The notes beneath the pieces are model-generated. The model was not told where the DNA came from. It saw only the letters and a list, made by a program, of their open reading frames with translations, and did no database searches. The position numbers and the translations under genes were made by a program. From the NCBI GenBank assembly GCA_023014365.1, contig JAEBUN010000011.1:1116001-1180000 (forward strand): DNA of 64,000 nt, given 5' to 3'. The stretch's first letter is position 1. Each line of letters opens with the position of its first letter. This document shows, one piece after another, positions 1 to 12,133 of this stretch. This DNA is from Lepiota brunneoincarnata. Taxonomy: Eukaryota; Basidiomycota; Agaricomycetes; Agaricales; Agaricaceae.

Positions 1-23
1 ACTGAAGACTCTTTTCCATAAAT

Positions 24-1450
24 ATGGTCAACGTCAACATGTACTTGGACAAGAGTAAGTGTTCTAAGCGTCCTGTGAACTCCCAGCTCAACTACTGCTC
101 GTCATAAGGATCAGATGATCTTAAGGATAACACAACCCACAATCGTTTCATTCTCGCGTTCATTCTCATGCAACTCATCGGAGCTGCTGGATTGACTGTC
201 ATTCTCCTCACTGCGCTTCTCAGCAAGCACGTAAAACGCCATTCGACTTGGTATAGCTTTTGTGCCTCCTGGACTTTTTCATGTCTATGCTACTGCATGT
301 TATTCTTTGCTGGACAACAAGTTGGAGACGATCCGGACCTGACACTGTGCACTGTTCAAGGAGCGTTGATCTATGCGGCACCTGCCCTGTGAGTCTGTCA
401 CATATCGCGTGTGCTTTCGATATCTTATCTCTTCGACTACAGGACGGCTTGTACCACTCTTTCACTAGTAATCCATGTAAGTGGCTCATCCTAGTTGAAC
501 ATTTCACCTGAGAACCAACCCGAATCCCTTGGAGATGTTCCTCAATTTTCGAGCTCTCGTGTACACATCAGACTTTGACGTGCGGCCCATCACCGAGCTT
601 ATGGTGAGTTTGACAGTCAGTTGCTGTGCCAGTTGACACCCACCCTAATCATTGTAGTTACTAAACATGCCTTACCTGGTATGGTTGGTGGTATTCATTG
701 GAATGCTTGTGGTAGGGTGTTTCCTGAAACCTCAAAATAGATCCAACTTACGGGTAAACAGTTCGAAATGCAAAACCCGACGACGGTTCGTCGATCACCA
801 AAAGGAACTTACTGCGATTCAAGCATCGCGGCGCTGTGAGTGTCTGGTTTATTCTGACTTGTGCCACCCGTTAAAGCTGATAAATCGCTGGTAAAGATCT
901 CGTGTATCCTCCAGTCTGGTCATGATAGCGACCGTGGTTATAATTCTATTGCTTGGTGAGAGCAGGCTCGACCGTGCCTTTGCTCAATTCCCTGACTCTT
1001 CTTGCATACCACTTAGCTGTTCTGGGTTATCGCATCATTCGGAACAGGCGGCTTTTATTGAGGGACGGAGTGACGCTTGCCATGTTTTCTCGTGTTGTTG
1101 CTTTTAGTGTTATTGGTGTTTTAGCACTCGGGTGGGTTGCCACATATCACACGCAGCGCTTAACTCTTACCCCACGAGCCAGAATATCCGTCTCTTTTGT
1201 TATAACCAACGATCATGATGGTGCATTCGATATGCTTCTCGCGTGTCGTGAGTAAATTTGCATATTCAATGGAAAGAAAGAGGGCCCTTGACAGAGAATT
1301 TAAATCAGTTCCTCTGCTCGGAATGGTAATCTTCGGCAGCCAGATGGTGAGCGCATGAAATACCGTTTGCTTCACCGAACTTATCGTCTCATATTTAAAA
1401 GGATCTAATCCAAGTCTGGACGTGTCGATACAGCCAATATGTGCCCGCAA
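24..1450 (+). CDS. Seven-helix receptor-like membrane protein, multi-exon
   Basis: Exons read approximately 24-54, 109-388, 443-476, 535-603, 658-835, 915-955, 1017-about 1129 and further short exons to about 1447, joined by GT-AG introns of roughly 45-80 bases. The conceptual protein has an N-terminal tail with a glycosylation-like N-T-T site, then a series of hydrophobic helices (FILALILMQLIGAAGLTVI in the first, NMPYLVWLVVFIGMLVV in the fourth), and a short Q-N-P-T-T-V-R-R-S-P loop before the fifth. This layout matches the short GPCR-like seven-helix proteins that are expanded in Agaricomycetes; the ligand is unknown. The start at 24 is the first Met, but the window edge is close, so an upstream exon is possible. 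Around 733-739 the frame changes; either a 28-base intron or two surplus A bases explains it. The final exons are uncertain. Confidence 0.55.
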
Positions 1451-2097
1451 GGGTTGTAGATCAGGATGAAATTACCAGCCTTGGGCACAGGGGCTATAAC
1501 TCTCTACCAAGGCTGGACGTGTGATTATAATCCTGCTTTGCATGTCGCCTTTTTTTCTTCTTTCTGGGAAAAGTGTTACACATGCACCCCTTCAGCCCGG
1601 AGGCTGCATCCTTCCACGGCTGGTCAGCACATCCTATGGAGCATATTGCATTCCTCCGGCTGTGGGCCTCACTCCTTTAATATTCGTTCAGGTCTGTGTC
1701 CTGATATTAAATTATCGTGTGTAACACTATGTCATCGCCATGTTTAACGTCATGTCCAAACAAGTCTAATTCGTCGAGAACCGATGGCCTCATCCAGTGA
1801 CTGAGCTGATAGCGGTGTCAGCCCCAGTTCTGATCACTGCAAGATCCTACTATAGTTGAGTGTCGGTGACCAGGGGTCCAGCCTGCACCTACGGTCGCGA
1901 GGTGGCTAACTGAGGTGCACCACGTGTAGGTAAGACGACCCACGGCATCTCTGCCATGAAACACCCTTCCTGGGCTGCACCAGTGGGGATGATGATTTTT
2001 CCTATGCACGGGAGACCCACGACGACCGTGTCAGCTCAGTTGATGGCTTCTTCAAAGGTATGTACTGAGGCGAGCGCCGAAGACGCCTCGGGGAAGA
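1451..2097. other. Intergenic, no gene seen
   Basis: No reading frame here has protein-like composition or splices into one. It separates the 3' end of the seven-helix gene from the 3' end of the convergent NFKBIL1-like gene. Confidence 0.5.
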
Positions 2098-2889
2098 TCA
2101 TAACCGTCTATTCAACTTCTGTAGGCATTCCATCACTATCCTGATTCCCTCTCGTACCCTCTCTACATCCCCCGGAAGTGTTCGCGAGATCAGATTGCCC
2201 AATTTATCCGGATGCCATCGTAGCAAGGCACTCCTAACCCTGTCTCTTTTGGTGACAGTCGTCCCTCTCACAGACAAAGCCTCCAACAAGAACTCCTCAA
2301 CGCTTCCAACACTCAGATTTGGTGGTGGTGGAGTCCCCTTGGCTGCTTCATCCCTCTTGACTGGCCATGGTATGTCCTCAAACCGAAGCATAGTTTCTCC
2401 CTCCTTCAGCTTGGCCAGGACTTGGCTCCACCGACTCTCGTAATCTTCCCACCGTTCTAGGGCTCGTCTCTCGATCTCCCGTAGCTTCAGCTCCTCTCTA
2501 ATGGCTTGTGTACGCGCCCAATCCCTTCGACCCTCAGCATCTCGCAGCACGCCACCATTCCGAACCCAATCTTCTTCTCCCTTCCTCGCTTCTTCTGCCT
2601 CGCGGTCGCGTCGTTCTTTTCGGAGTCGTTCCTGACGTTCATCCTCAGCTTTCCATCCAGCCTCGCGTCTCCTCTCTTCTTCTTCAGTTTTCTCGACCTC
2701 CCCCTGTCCAGACCTAGTACGTCCCTCAGGCTTTGGGTCTTCGGGCCTGTTGTCGAGCGTCGTCGGATATGGGAATGTTGGGTGGCCTGGTGGTGGAAAT
2801 GCGAAATATCCCAATCCTGCAGCCCTTGCGGTCGAGGAAGATGGAGGTGGCCTTGGTGCATGTGTCGGTATGGTTCCCTTGCTCTGCAT
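2098..2889 (-). CDS. NFKBIL1-like protein with J-like HPD motif
   Basis: A single-exon 263-codon gene. Residues 1-60 are Pro-rich. About 65-170 is a long, highly charged Glu/Arg/Lys helix, probably coiled coil. About 165-178 carries the motif LRFEDIPWPVK, and about 225-245 carries RWHPDKLGN followed by an amphipathic C-terminal helix. The pairing of a [FL]xDIPWP motif with a downstream W-HPD-[KR]-[FL] segment is characteristic of the C-terminus of NF-kappa-B-inhibitor-like protein 1 (NFKBIL1). In that family the HPD resembles the Hsp70-contacting triad of J domains, but a full J domain is not evident. Basidiomycete genomes often carry small families of this type. The first Met at 2889 is used. 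A broken copy of the same C-terminal block lies at about 20690-20940. The function in fungi is not known to me. Confidence 0.7.
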   Translation of the reverse strand: MQSKGTIPTHAPRPPPSSSTARAAGLGYFAFPPPGHPTFPYPTTLDNRPEDPKPEGRTRSGQGEVEKTEEEERRREAGWKAEDERQERLRKERRDREAEEARKGEEDWVRNGGVLRDAEGRRDWARTQAIREELKLREIERRALERWEDYESRWSQVLAKLKEGETMLRFEDIPWPVKRDEAAKGTPPPPNLSVGSVEEFLLEALSVRGTTVTKRDRVRSALLRWHPDKLGNLISRTLPGDVERVREGIRIVMECLQKLNRRL

Positions 2890-3070
2890 TAAAGGAGAGT
2901 TGTCATGGTTCCTCCGCGACGGAAGAGGACGAGATAGTTCTAGTCACGTGGTCCTTACACAGACAGGGCAGAATCTTAGATATGCAACAAATGTTAGAAT
3001 GATCTCAACGCTATCTCAACCTACTCCCAGTAAACGCGTACACGTGGCAGAGAGGACTATGTAGTAACAA

Positions 3071-3290
3071 TTAATGGGTAACAGACAGGGCGCTTAAAAC
3101 CTGTGTAGGTCGGAGAAACCCGATGGATTTGAGTGGCTGCTTATCCCCCGTCCTCGGTGATGTTATCCTGATCATCGACGGTGGCCCTCTGCTGATTACA
3201 GAGCAGTCGTGAGTGACTAGGGTCTCCGTCAACTTGCAGTTTGCCTCGCGAATGTTCAGGATCAATCGCGTCCCCTAATAAATCGCCCTA
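3071..3290 (-). pseudogene. C-terminal exon of a DUF6533-like membrane protein, rest not found
   Basis: Reading leftward, the frame gives R-G-T-R-L-I-L-N-I-R-E-A followed by a Ser/Thr/Pro-rich tail ending at 3071. The same RLILNIREA block, preceded by Arg/Lys-Gly, opens the last exon of the gene at 58.5-59.7 kb, where it follows the last membrane helix as the start of the cytoplasmic tail. I could not find convincing membrane-helix exons further upstream on this strand (3300-5400), so this is either a decayed copy or a gene whose small exons I cannot assemble by eye. Confidence 0.35.
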
Positions 3291-6268
3291 TTAACCGCAT
3301 TCCCGGTAAGAGGAAACCGTGCGTACGCAAAGATAATACACAACTGCAAGCACCCTATAAGGATAAGAGTCCATAAGATGCCTTGACATTGCCAGTTATT
3401 GTGATAGAGGATAGCTTACGGTGTCCAATCTATCTCGGTAAAGATTGAGTCGTTTCCGTGCTCCAGTGCTAGTAGCCCGATAGTATTCACTACGCTGATA
3501 GCTAAAATCCGCTATGATCAATTCTACTACGAACTAGAAGGCCAAAAAAAGAGTCACAGAGAATCCTAAATCAGGCACTGAATCAACCTTGAGATTCTAC
3601 ATATCAGAAAATATTGAACTCACGGGGGGAAGAACAGTGTTCCATCACAATAAAACACATATACGATTGGTGAGAATTTTCTGATATAGGAAATTCTGTG
3701 GTGGAATGAGTTCCCAGCACGCTTAGCTCGCGTAAGAGACTGATAGAGCTTGATGAGTGTCAGCAACATGTCGATAGCTGGGATATATGAGACAAGAACT
3801 CAGGGTTTATGAGCGGTAAAGATACGAATCGGTGCTGCCCAATCGACACATCCTGCCTCTATGTTAGCCTCGTCATCAATTTGATGAATATAGGTACACA
3901 CTGACAAGATCACTGAACCAACTGCGTCGAGTAGAGCGGCTTGTGATTGTAGGTCGTTCTTCACCACACAACCGTGGAGTGGGGATCTATCGATTAACTT
4001 TCCAGACGGCACGACGACCCGCACCAAGGCCATCGAAGTGCCGAGCTAGTTTAATCATCAGCTAAGCGGGATGACGCTAACAATCGGCATATGCACAATC
4101 AACTCAACTGTACGAACACGCTAGATATTTTAAAGCCTTACTCGTTGATTGTCCACGAACGACATACCAGTTGTCACGAAAGCGAGAATGATTGTAACTG
4201 ATAACTATTGAGCCGGCAATCCTGATCTACAAAATGCTTATCACTTACCGATGGGGTTGTCGTTCCAAAGCGCCCGAATCCTCAGACAGAGTATCACCTT
4301 CATCATTGCTGGAAAGCACAACAGCATTATTTTAGAACGGCATCTTGCGAACGAATATCCTTGCAAGTCATGAAATGATGACACCTACGAGTTCCGCCAT
4401 CCATAAGAAAGACGAACACCTAGTAAAGGGTTGTGACGCAGGATCATCAAGCTTGAAGTATGAACCCTCTTACCACTGGTGAAAAGTGAATTTTGTCAGA
4501 ATGAGCTGACTTGGCCTGGTAGAGCTGACTTACGGTTCTACGAATAAAAGCTGTCTGATGGACTGAAGTGACCTATTTCAGCGCTTCATGCGGGGGGAAC
4601 ATGTGGATAAAACGAACTATGTGTGGCAATTCTAATATCCCGTGAACTTTTATACCAGCCAGATAAAGAAGGGTATTTATACGCACATCAAATATAGGAA
4701 GCCCCATACATGAAGTGAGATGTAGACGGTCCAGATCAAAGACCACGACCCTCTATCCCTCCATGAGCTGTGATATAGTTGGTAGATCGGGCCACACCCA
4801 CCGATACATTTGTTGAACCTGCATTTTACAGGTCAGTAGTCAGTGGGTCGAGTACCCCTTGCGCAGATCATTGCTCACCTCTCGTGATAGAATACATACA
4901 GAGTCGTAAATGAGGAGAGCGAGCATAGGATCTGTTGATAATGTTATACAAGTCAGTAATAGTTGCCACGCCTTATGAACGCTCACGCGACCGCACAATG
5001 AATATTTCCACTGAACTGCGCATTCTCGAGATCAAAGGCCAAGTCATCGACACTCGGTCCAGAATCGGACATGTTATGTCCTACACGCAGTGGTAGTAGT
5101 AAGGTATGAATGAGCCCAGGTTTCTACCCCCTCACTTGCCCTTGCCCTTTATCTAATTACAACACTAGGCAGTCAGCGATCCAGACGGGGATTGTTTAGG
5201 CAGGGCGCTGTTCTTGGATAGAGTATATTTAATCTGACCAACCAAGAGAACTGGAGGGTCATACAACGCTGGCGTGGTGACGCGTGGATGAGGAACGAAC
5301 ATGCGGATGACTGCCAGATGGCCATCCGAAGACGTCTTTTGTCGTGATTCGAACAACGCCCACAACCGACATGCTATATGGCTATGTCATGGTATAGTTA
5401 TATGTGTAGCTATCACGTCAAAAGTAGTGGATGGGATCTTTTAGATAATCGTCGAACTCGCCATTCGTTGGTCAAGCACTGTCACGAGCCCTGCGCATTC
5501 ACTATAATTGTAAATCAGATGCAGATGGATAAGTCATATCACCTCGATTGTCCGTCCTATCGACAGGGACTCTTGGCCTCGCGGTTGGTGAAGATTTCCG
5601 GGATAGGATGGTAGAAGATAGAATATCGGATCTTTGCCCCGAGATGCTATCTGACCGCATGTTCAACTATTGATGACATCTGACCCCCTTGAGTTTACCT
5701 TGGCCATAGCCATACCCAACCAGAGCTCTCTATTCCCTTATGACTCCCATTCGGAAATCGTGGCGGTGTACCGTTGAACTTTGTTGTATCGTGAGAGAGG
5801 GGTGCACGGATAGGGCAAAGCTGCCAATGGTGATTAGACGGAGCCTCGTGGAACTTCGTGCTCGGAGTACAGCTAGCGTACAAATGTGCCACTGCGTGCA
5901 GGACTCGAATGGGGTGGCTATTTTGTTAAAGTCGTGAGAATATACCAGGATGAGCGATTTATTGGGCGGGCGGTTAGACGGCCAGATTCTTCCTGTTCGA
6001 GCTACACCCGATTTCCTCTATAGTCGCAAGGATTGGGATATCCCTTGTTGTCTAGATTTTGGACATGGGTGGCAGTCTCTCGGATTCGGAGTAAGATAGG
6101 TGTAGGACCCAATGTCCCGCACGAATCTTATTGGTGGACTGTTTCAATGGGCATGTTCGCTTGGTGAATCATGTTCGGTCGTGGAGAATACTCATATGAT
6201 TCTACGTTCAACATTTAATTCGTGTAGCTCAATGTCCTAATGAATAATATGCTATGTGTACAATGCAA
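3291..6268. other. 3-kb stretch with no supported gene
   Basis: Only short open frames without recognisable domains occur here. The region has ordinary base composition and CpG content, unlike the transposon compartment further on. Remains of the upstream exons of the DUF6533-like copy are expected here on the minus strand, but none is clear. Confidence 0.4.
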
Positions 6269-7170
6269 TCAAACCTCTGCTTTGCTACTCTGTGTTGAAG
6301 GGGAATGTGACGTTTCGCGTGCAATTCTTGCTACCGTCGACCCCAGTACGGAAATTTGCCAGAACCCCGCGATGTAAACCCATATCCCACCTACGCAAAC
6401 CAGTGCGTACAACAGAATCGTGAAAAGCATGTTGTCGAACATAAACCACACCATAAATAGGAGTGCGGGGACAAAGATAGTCGTCCCCACGACTTGCATT
6501 TGCTCGCATAATTCTCGGCACTTCCAGAATTCGGACAAGTAACATTCGTCCTCTTTGGCGGATCTGCGTTCGAGTGGATGGGGCTTGGCGTGACGGAAGG
6601 CTAGTGTGGCAGCTCGGCCAGCGACGAGGACTAAGCTCAAGTGTGTGCCAGCGGCAATGAAACACAACAGCATCCCCGCTTGGAATTCTATTCTGGCAGG
6701 GTCCTGGATGATGTCATGAGCGAGGGAGAGGAAGGCGATGACGAGCGTTGCTGCAAATGTGGACTGGATGAAGGAGGGCGTCAGCCAACTCTGATCGGGC
6801 GGAGTAGTGGGTAAAGAAGAGGACGACTGACGAGGAGCACAAGTGAGCTAAATTGGACGGCCATGGCCTCGAACTTCTTTTCGATTCTTCTGTCGATATC
6901 ATTCTGTGGGTCATGTGCTGGGAAGGAATAGTACTATATGTCAATTGTTCTGACTCGAATTTGGGGGTAGAGCGTACCCTGCGCTGAGTCCGGTGGAATG
7001 GTGACATCGGATACACCGATTGTGGCGGTGCGGCGGGTGCTCCGATGCACATGTTTCGTTTCGCTTGAAGGTGACTGGATGGGAGACATGGGTAGTGAGC
7101 GCGAGTCACTAGCATCGTTCCGTAGTGCAGCCAGGTTATATGGTTGGGTTGTAGGTCCAGATTGATCCAC
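6269..7170 (-). CDS. Small integral membrane protein, three exons, unknown function
   Basis: Exons 7170-6978, 6917-6832 and 6790-6269 join in frame (801 bases, 266 residues). The second intron uses a GTCAGT donor, which also occurs in the neighbouring NF-X1 gene. Residues 1-64 are Ser/Thr/Pro-rich and hydrophilic. A conserved-looking block H-D-P-Q-N-D-I-D-R-R-I-E-K-K-F-E-A-M leads into the first of four hydrophobic helices: about 80-110, 125-150, 190-205 and 208-230. A charged loop with Cys residues lies between helices two and three. The short C-terminal tail is Ser-rich. Proteins of this layout, a disordered N-terminus plus a four-helix core, are common and uncharacterised in Agaricomycetes. 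The promoter is shared with the divergent NF-X1 gene. Confidence 0.6.
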
Positions 7171-7471
7171 GTGTGGAACAGTAGAAGGTATTCATGTGAG
7201 CCGGGAAGAAACGCGTACACCGGCTTCGGGGAGCGCCTTATTCAATGAAGGCATGGCCAATGTTCGCGTTTAAACGCTTTTGAAAAAGGATTTTCGGAAA
7301 AGAAACGGTTGAATAGTGGGAAACGTGCAAACCGCCCCGTGCTGTGCTTGCGGCGGCGTTATTAATTTGGAGCCGACCCGAGTCACAAGAACTTTGAATA
7401 TGTGGCGGTGCAGCCGCCATATAAATCAACAGAAATTACTCAATTTCGTTCCGTCAACACTCACGTCTTGT
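7171..7471. promoter_or_regulatory. Shared divergent promoter
   Basis: About 300 bases separate the start of the minus-strand membrane protein (7170) from the chosen start of the plus-strand NF-X1 gene (7472). The two genes are head to head, so this interval must contain both promoters. I see no clear TATA box. Confidence 0.45.
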
Positions 7472-10400
7472 ATGGAATCCACCGTGCCAACGACTTCCTC
7501 ATCCATATCCCGCACTTCCATACAACAGCTCCCACAAAGTACGACCAGCACGCATTCGGATCAAGCTTACAGACGCAGAAAACCACAGCCGCACTCCAAT
7601 GAAACTGGCGCTGGCTCTGATTCAGCACTCCTACACTCCCAACGCCGCGATCAAGCTCATGCCTCTTCGAATGTAGATCAACCAAATCCTCGCCGACGCA
7701 ATCTTAGGCCTCGGAAGCAGCCGCCTGGCGATCCAACCTCTGCCCATTGGGGGCACCTTCAACTGGCGTACCACCAACAGAGCTCCCAACTACATCTGCC
7801 AATGATGGTCACCAGAATCGTCCGGCAGAGACCACCAAGGCCTCGTAATATCCCTCAACCAACACTCGATGGTCAGCCAGGATCCGATCAACCACCTACT
7901 CCAACGAAACCCGAGCGGTTAGGATCTGGTGTCAATAGACGAGCCAAATTCCGGGGAAAGCTCTCAGAGGTAGATGGCGCGAGTGCTCCCACATCCTCGA
8001 ATCCATCGCAGAGGTACCGCCAGAAGGCCCAGGATACCATGGCTGATGATCTCACCTCACGCCTCATCCGAGAAGCTCAGCGTACCACCCTACCCGGATT
8101 GTCCCATTTGTTTTGCTTCCGTTCAACGAGGACAACCAATCTGGTCTTGTTCTCCTTCAATACCGACGATTCTCCCCCATGATGCCGAAGGCCCGCCGCA
8201 GTATTGCTGGACCACCTTTCACCTCAAGTGCATTCGTTCCTGGGCTTCAAAGAGCGTAAAGGACATCGAAGACGCTTGGAGAGCGAGGGGGGAGGAGGGA
8301 AAGCCAGGGGATTGGAGATGTCCTGGATGTCAAGGCAAGCGAGAGCTCGTACCCAAAGTTTATTGGTCAGTACATTCACTATCTCACCCTGGCTTCCAGG
8401 ATGCTGAACAAACAGCGAACCAGGTGTTTCTGTGGGTCTACTCCAGAACCCAAACCACCTCGATTATCTACCCCTCACTCATGCGGAGGACCGTGTTCTC
8501 GCACCCGGGAGAGTGGCTGTGGACATGCTTGTCCTATTTCATGTCATCCGGGGCCTTGTCCTCCATGCCAAGTCACAACTCGCTTAACGTGTCATTGCCC
8601 TCGGAAAACTATCATCGCATTCCGCTGCGGAGTTGACCAGGAACGAGGCAAAGGTGCAGGAAAGAACCTCTCCTGTGGGAATGTCTGTGGTCGGCTTCTC
8701 GGCTGTGGAAAACATACTTGTGAACGTGTTTGTCATCAAGGGGAATGTGGCCAATGTCCATTACGCGAAGATGTCCGATGTTGGTGTGGTAGGAACGGAG
8801 AAGGTGGTGGAATGCGGTGAGGGTGACGCCCAGGAATGTTTCGTCCAAGGTGAGACGGCATGGATAGGGCGCTTCTCTTGCGAACTTGTTTGCGATAGGT
8901 ATGCACCTAATGTATCACAGTCGAGTATTTCACTAAACCTTGCGCAGAGTGTTTGACTGCGGTATTCATCGATGTCGGAAAGCGTGTCATCCACCCTCTC
9001 ATACACCAGCACCTTGTCCCCAATCCCCTATCAACGTCACACACTGTCCCTGTGGCAAGTCCGCCGTCGCTCCCTCATCCGACTGCGAAATTTCGAACTA
9101 CACCTTTCCCCCGCGCACGGAACTGCACATCCCCCATCCCGACCTGTAGTGCTTCATGTGAGAAACCTCACGATCGTTGTGGTCACCCATGCAAAGCGAA
9201 ATGCCATCTTGGATCATGTCCTCCATGTTCAAGTAGAGCTTACCCGACCTTGTCGATGTGGTTCATCAACAAGAACACTTCAATGTTACGAACTCTACAA
9301 GGGGGACACCGCTGAGGAAGTCGAGATCCTGTGCGATAGGCCTTGTACTGCGCTTCGTGCCTGTGGGCGACATGAATGCAGACGCCCATGCTGTCCTTTG
9401 GCTTCGCTCGCGATGATTTCGAACAAGAAGGGCAAGAAACGTTTGGTCGAAGAGGGTCCGGTGATTGGTGAGGAACGTGGGGGATTGCACGAGTGTGATC
9501 TCGTTTGTGGAAAAATGCTTTCCTGCGGAAATCATAGGTGTGAAGAGAGGGATCACAAGGGTGGTTGTCCACCGTGCTTGCGCAGCTCATTCGAGGAGGT
9601 ATTGCATTTCCCGTCCCACCACTGGAGCCTACGCTGATTACCACGTTACCAGATGGTTTGTTTCTGCGGACGTACTGTCTACGAGCCACCAATTCCCTGC
9701 GGTACTATCATGCATTGTAGCCATCCCTGCCCGCGACCGCCACCTCCCTGTGGACATCCACGTATCCCGCACGCATGTCACGAGGATCCTTCGCCATGCC
9801 CGCCGTGCGTCCATCTCACGGCCAAACAGTGCGCCTGTGGGAAGAAGACAATGTCCAATATCAGGTGCTCGTTGGAAAGTGAGAAGATCTCTTGTGGTAC
9901 CGCCTGCGGTAAACTCCTTTCGTGTGGGTTCCACCATTGTGAGAGATCTTGCCACGCGGATGGCTGTGGTCCATGTACCGCTCCCTGTGGAAAATTCAGG
10001 AAGCTATGGTATGTGATCTCGTTTGTTATATATTACAACAATGTTAACACTTCCTAGCTTGGTAGAACATCATCCTTGTAGTTTACCATGCCATGCACCA
10101 GCCAGTTGTCCTGAAACTGAACCTTGTCAAGCGCTGGTCACTGTGACATGTCCCTGCGGAAGGAACAAACAAGCTGCACGTTGTGGACGCAGCACGTCCC
10201 TTCCCGAGGGTCAACAACGTCCTAGCCCGAAATGCACGAACGAGTGCGCCATTGCAAAACGGAACGCACGACTAGCTGAGGCCTTGGGTATCAATCCCGC
10301 CAAGAATACCGGCAGCGGTACTACGAATGTAGGGGCGTATGGGGGTTTGGTGAATACGGTCACTTATAACGACGAGGTCGTTGGGTTTGCGAGGGTCAAC

Positions 10401-11176
10401 AATAAGTTCTTGGCTGTTGTGGAGAAGGCGTTTTCGGACTTTGTGGCTTCGAATAAGAAGACGCAGGTGTTGCCACATATGCCACCCGATAGAAGGAAGT
10501 TTGTGCAGGATGTGAGTGCTGTATTATTGTTACGGCCATTGGCATGGTTGCTAAAACGCTTGCCCTTGTTCAGCTCGCAACTCTTTATCGAATCGACACT
10601 AAGCTTGTCGATCAAGAGCCCCATAGAAGGTACGCTATTCATGCCTTCGGTTCGTTTTCCCACGCTGATAATAACATCTTCACCAGCGTTCAGCTCCTGC
10701 GTCGGGTAGACACGCGTTATCCAACACCTCTGTTATCCACCGTCATCCAACAAAACACAAGTTCAGTCCCAAATCTCGGTAAACTAGGGGACTTGAGGAA
10801 CATGAAATCTGTCTCCCCGAACTCTTCTTCGTCCAATTTGCCCTCTATGTTAGGTACTCCTGCTGTTGTTGCTGCTGCTGCTGGGCCTTCTTGGCGACCC
10901 ACGTCCACTCCGTCTCCAAAGCCAGGATACCCTGGTCCTTTTGCGACGACGACTTCGACTTCGACTTTGGGTGGTCGTGGATGGTCTGCGGTAGCTGCGC
11001 CGTCCCAGTCGGTTCCTCGTGCGCCTAGTTCGTGGGAAAGTGGTTCCTCTGTTATGGTTGGTTCTCGAGGTTCTCCTGCCCTCGTTGGTGCGGCCCTTCC
11101 ACGCGTGGACGTGACCCCTGTTACGACGACTGTTGTTGATGGACCGGTTCCGGAGAGTTGGGAAGATGATGTTTAG
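7472..11176 (+). CDS. FAP1: NF-X1-type zinc-finger protein (FAP1/NFX1 family), frame broken four times
   Basis: Exons 7472-8365, 8424-8898, 8948-9598, 9653-10008, 10058-10511, 10574-10629 and 10687-11176. The Ser/Pro/Arg-rich N-terminus ends in N-R-R-A-K-F-R-G-K-L. Next comes a RING-like Cys/His domain beginning P-D-C-P-I-C-F-A and ending R-C-P-G-C-Q, then a long run of NF-X1 fingers (C-G-H-x-C-x3-C-H-x-G-x-C-P-x-C), then an R3H-like region (F-V-x-D-L-A-x-L-Y-R-I-D) and a low-complexity tail ending E-S-W-E-D-D-V. Family members are nuclear; yeast Fap1 binds FKBP12, and animal NFX1 binds X-box DNA. The reading frame shifts at about 8073, 8794, 9121 and 9231; each is a one-base surplus, an A in an AA pair, and coding continues perfectly after it. 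The first intron has a GTCAGT donor. The start at 7472 is the Met nearest the N-terminal low-complexity block; an earlier Met at 7316 is in frame but lies in promoter-like sequence. Confidence 0.85.
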
Positions 11177-12133
11177 AGGTGGGGGGTATTGAGCTTTGGG
11201 AATCGGGATGTCCTACAGAACATTAACTGTGAACATGTAGCATATGCTGAGTTTCACTCAGTAACCCTAGAGATTATTGCATGAGTGATAGATGATAGGA
11301 GGAGTCCTCTATTAATTCCTGGTGAACGATTGAGGGAGTCGTCTACACAAAAGGGGGTTACAGTAAGCCATGCTTTCACCAGTCGACGAGTCGAGAATGA
11401 TGGTCGCTGCAATCAAGGCAATGGAGACTGGTTGTGAAAAAGGGTGTATTTATACACCGTAGGCGACTTGGTCCCCCTCATTTCTTCCGTTGGCTAGAGT
11501 ACATAAGGGAGAACCACAGCTGCCTTTTGTCAGATTTATCATTAGTTGCATGGTAGATTGCCTGAGTAGCCCGAATCCCCATTCGTCCCAACTCGCCGGT
11601 ATGCCTGTTTGGAAGCACCAGGAAATGTTACGCAACAAGTTTTAAGCTCTAAATTTTATCCCAATCATAAGATATCTTTTAGGCCACCCTTAACTTGAGT
11701 AATCGTGAAGGGGTGTTGCATGAGCTAGAATGGAATGGCGGGCGGTGATCTGCGGCGAGGAGGGACAAAATCAAGCTGAGAATACGTATGGTATCTGCGG
11801 CGGCCCTCGGCTCCACCCACCCAAACCTCGACCGGACCCCGTTAATCTAAAGAGCCAAAAACTGGCTTTGCAAGTCTCTACTGCACGCTTTAGTCAGGAC
11901 CTCAAGGAGCTTGTGGCAGAATTTCTGGATGTTCATGGATCGGAATATACGGCTAATGGTCTAGATGGATCTCACAATACTTCCCAGCTTCCAGCCACCG
12001 AATCACCAATAAGGTTCCACTAAAGCTGTCTCGGGAGCCGAACAATGAGCCTACGTTGCTCGTTCTAGCTTTGTTGTTCGGGTCGTGCCGCGAGCTATCC
12101 TCCCCGGAGCTCTGTCCTATTCTTGCTGCTACC
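11177..12133. other. Intergenic plus 5' flank of the tandem P450 unit
   Basis: No gene is seen. From about 11800 the sequence is the flank repeated upstream of each P450 copy: a Pro-rich-looking block followed by a block whose best copies are at 11870-12020 and 17525-17680, with a shorter one near 14490-14640. Confidence 0.5.
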
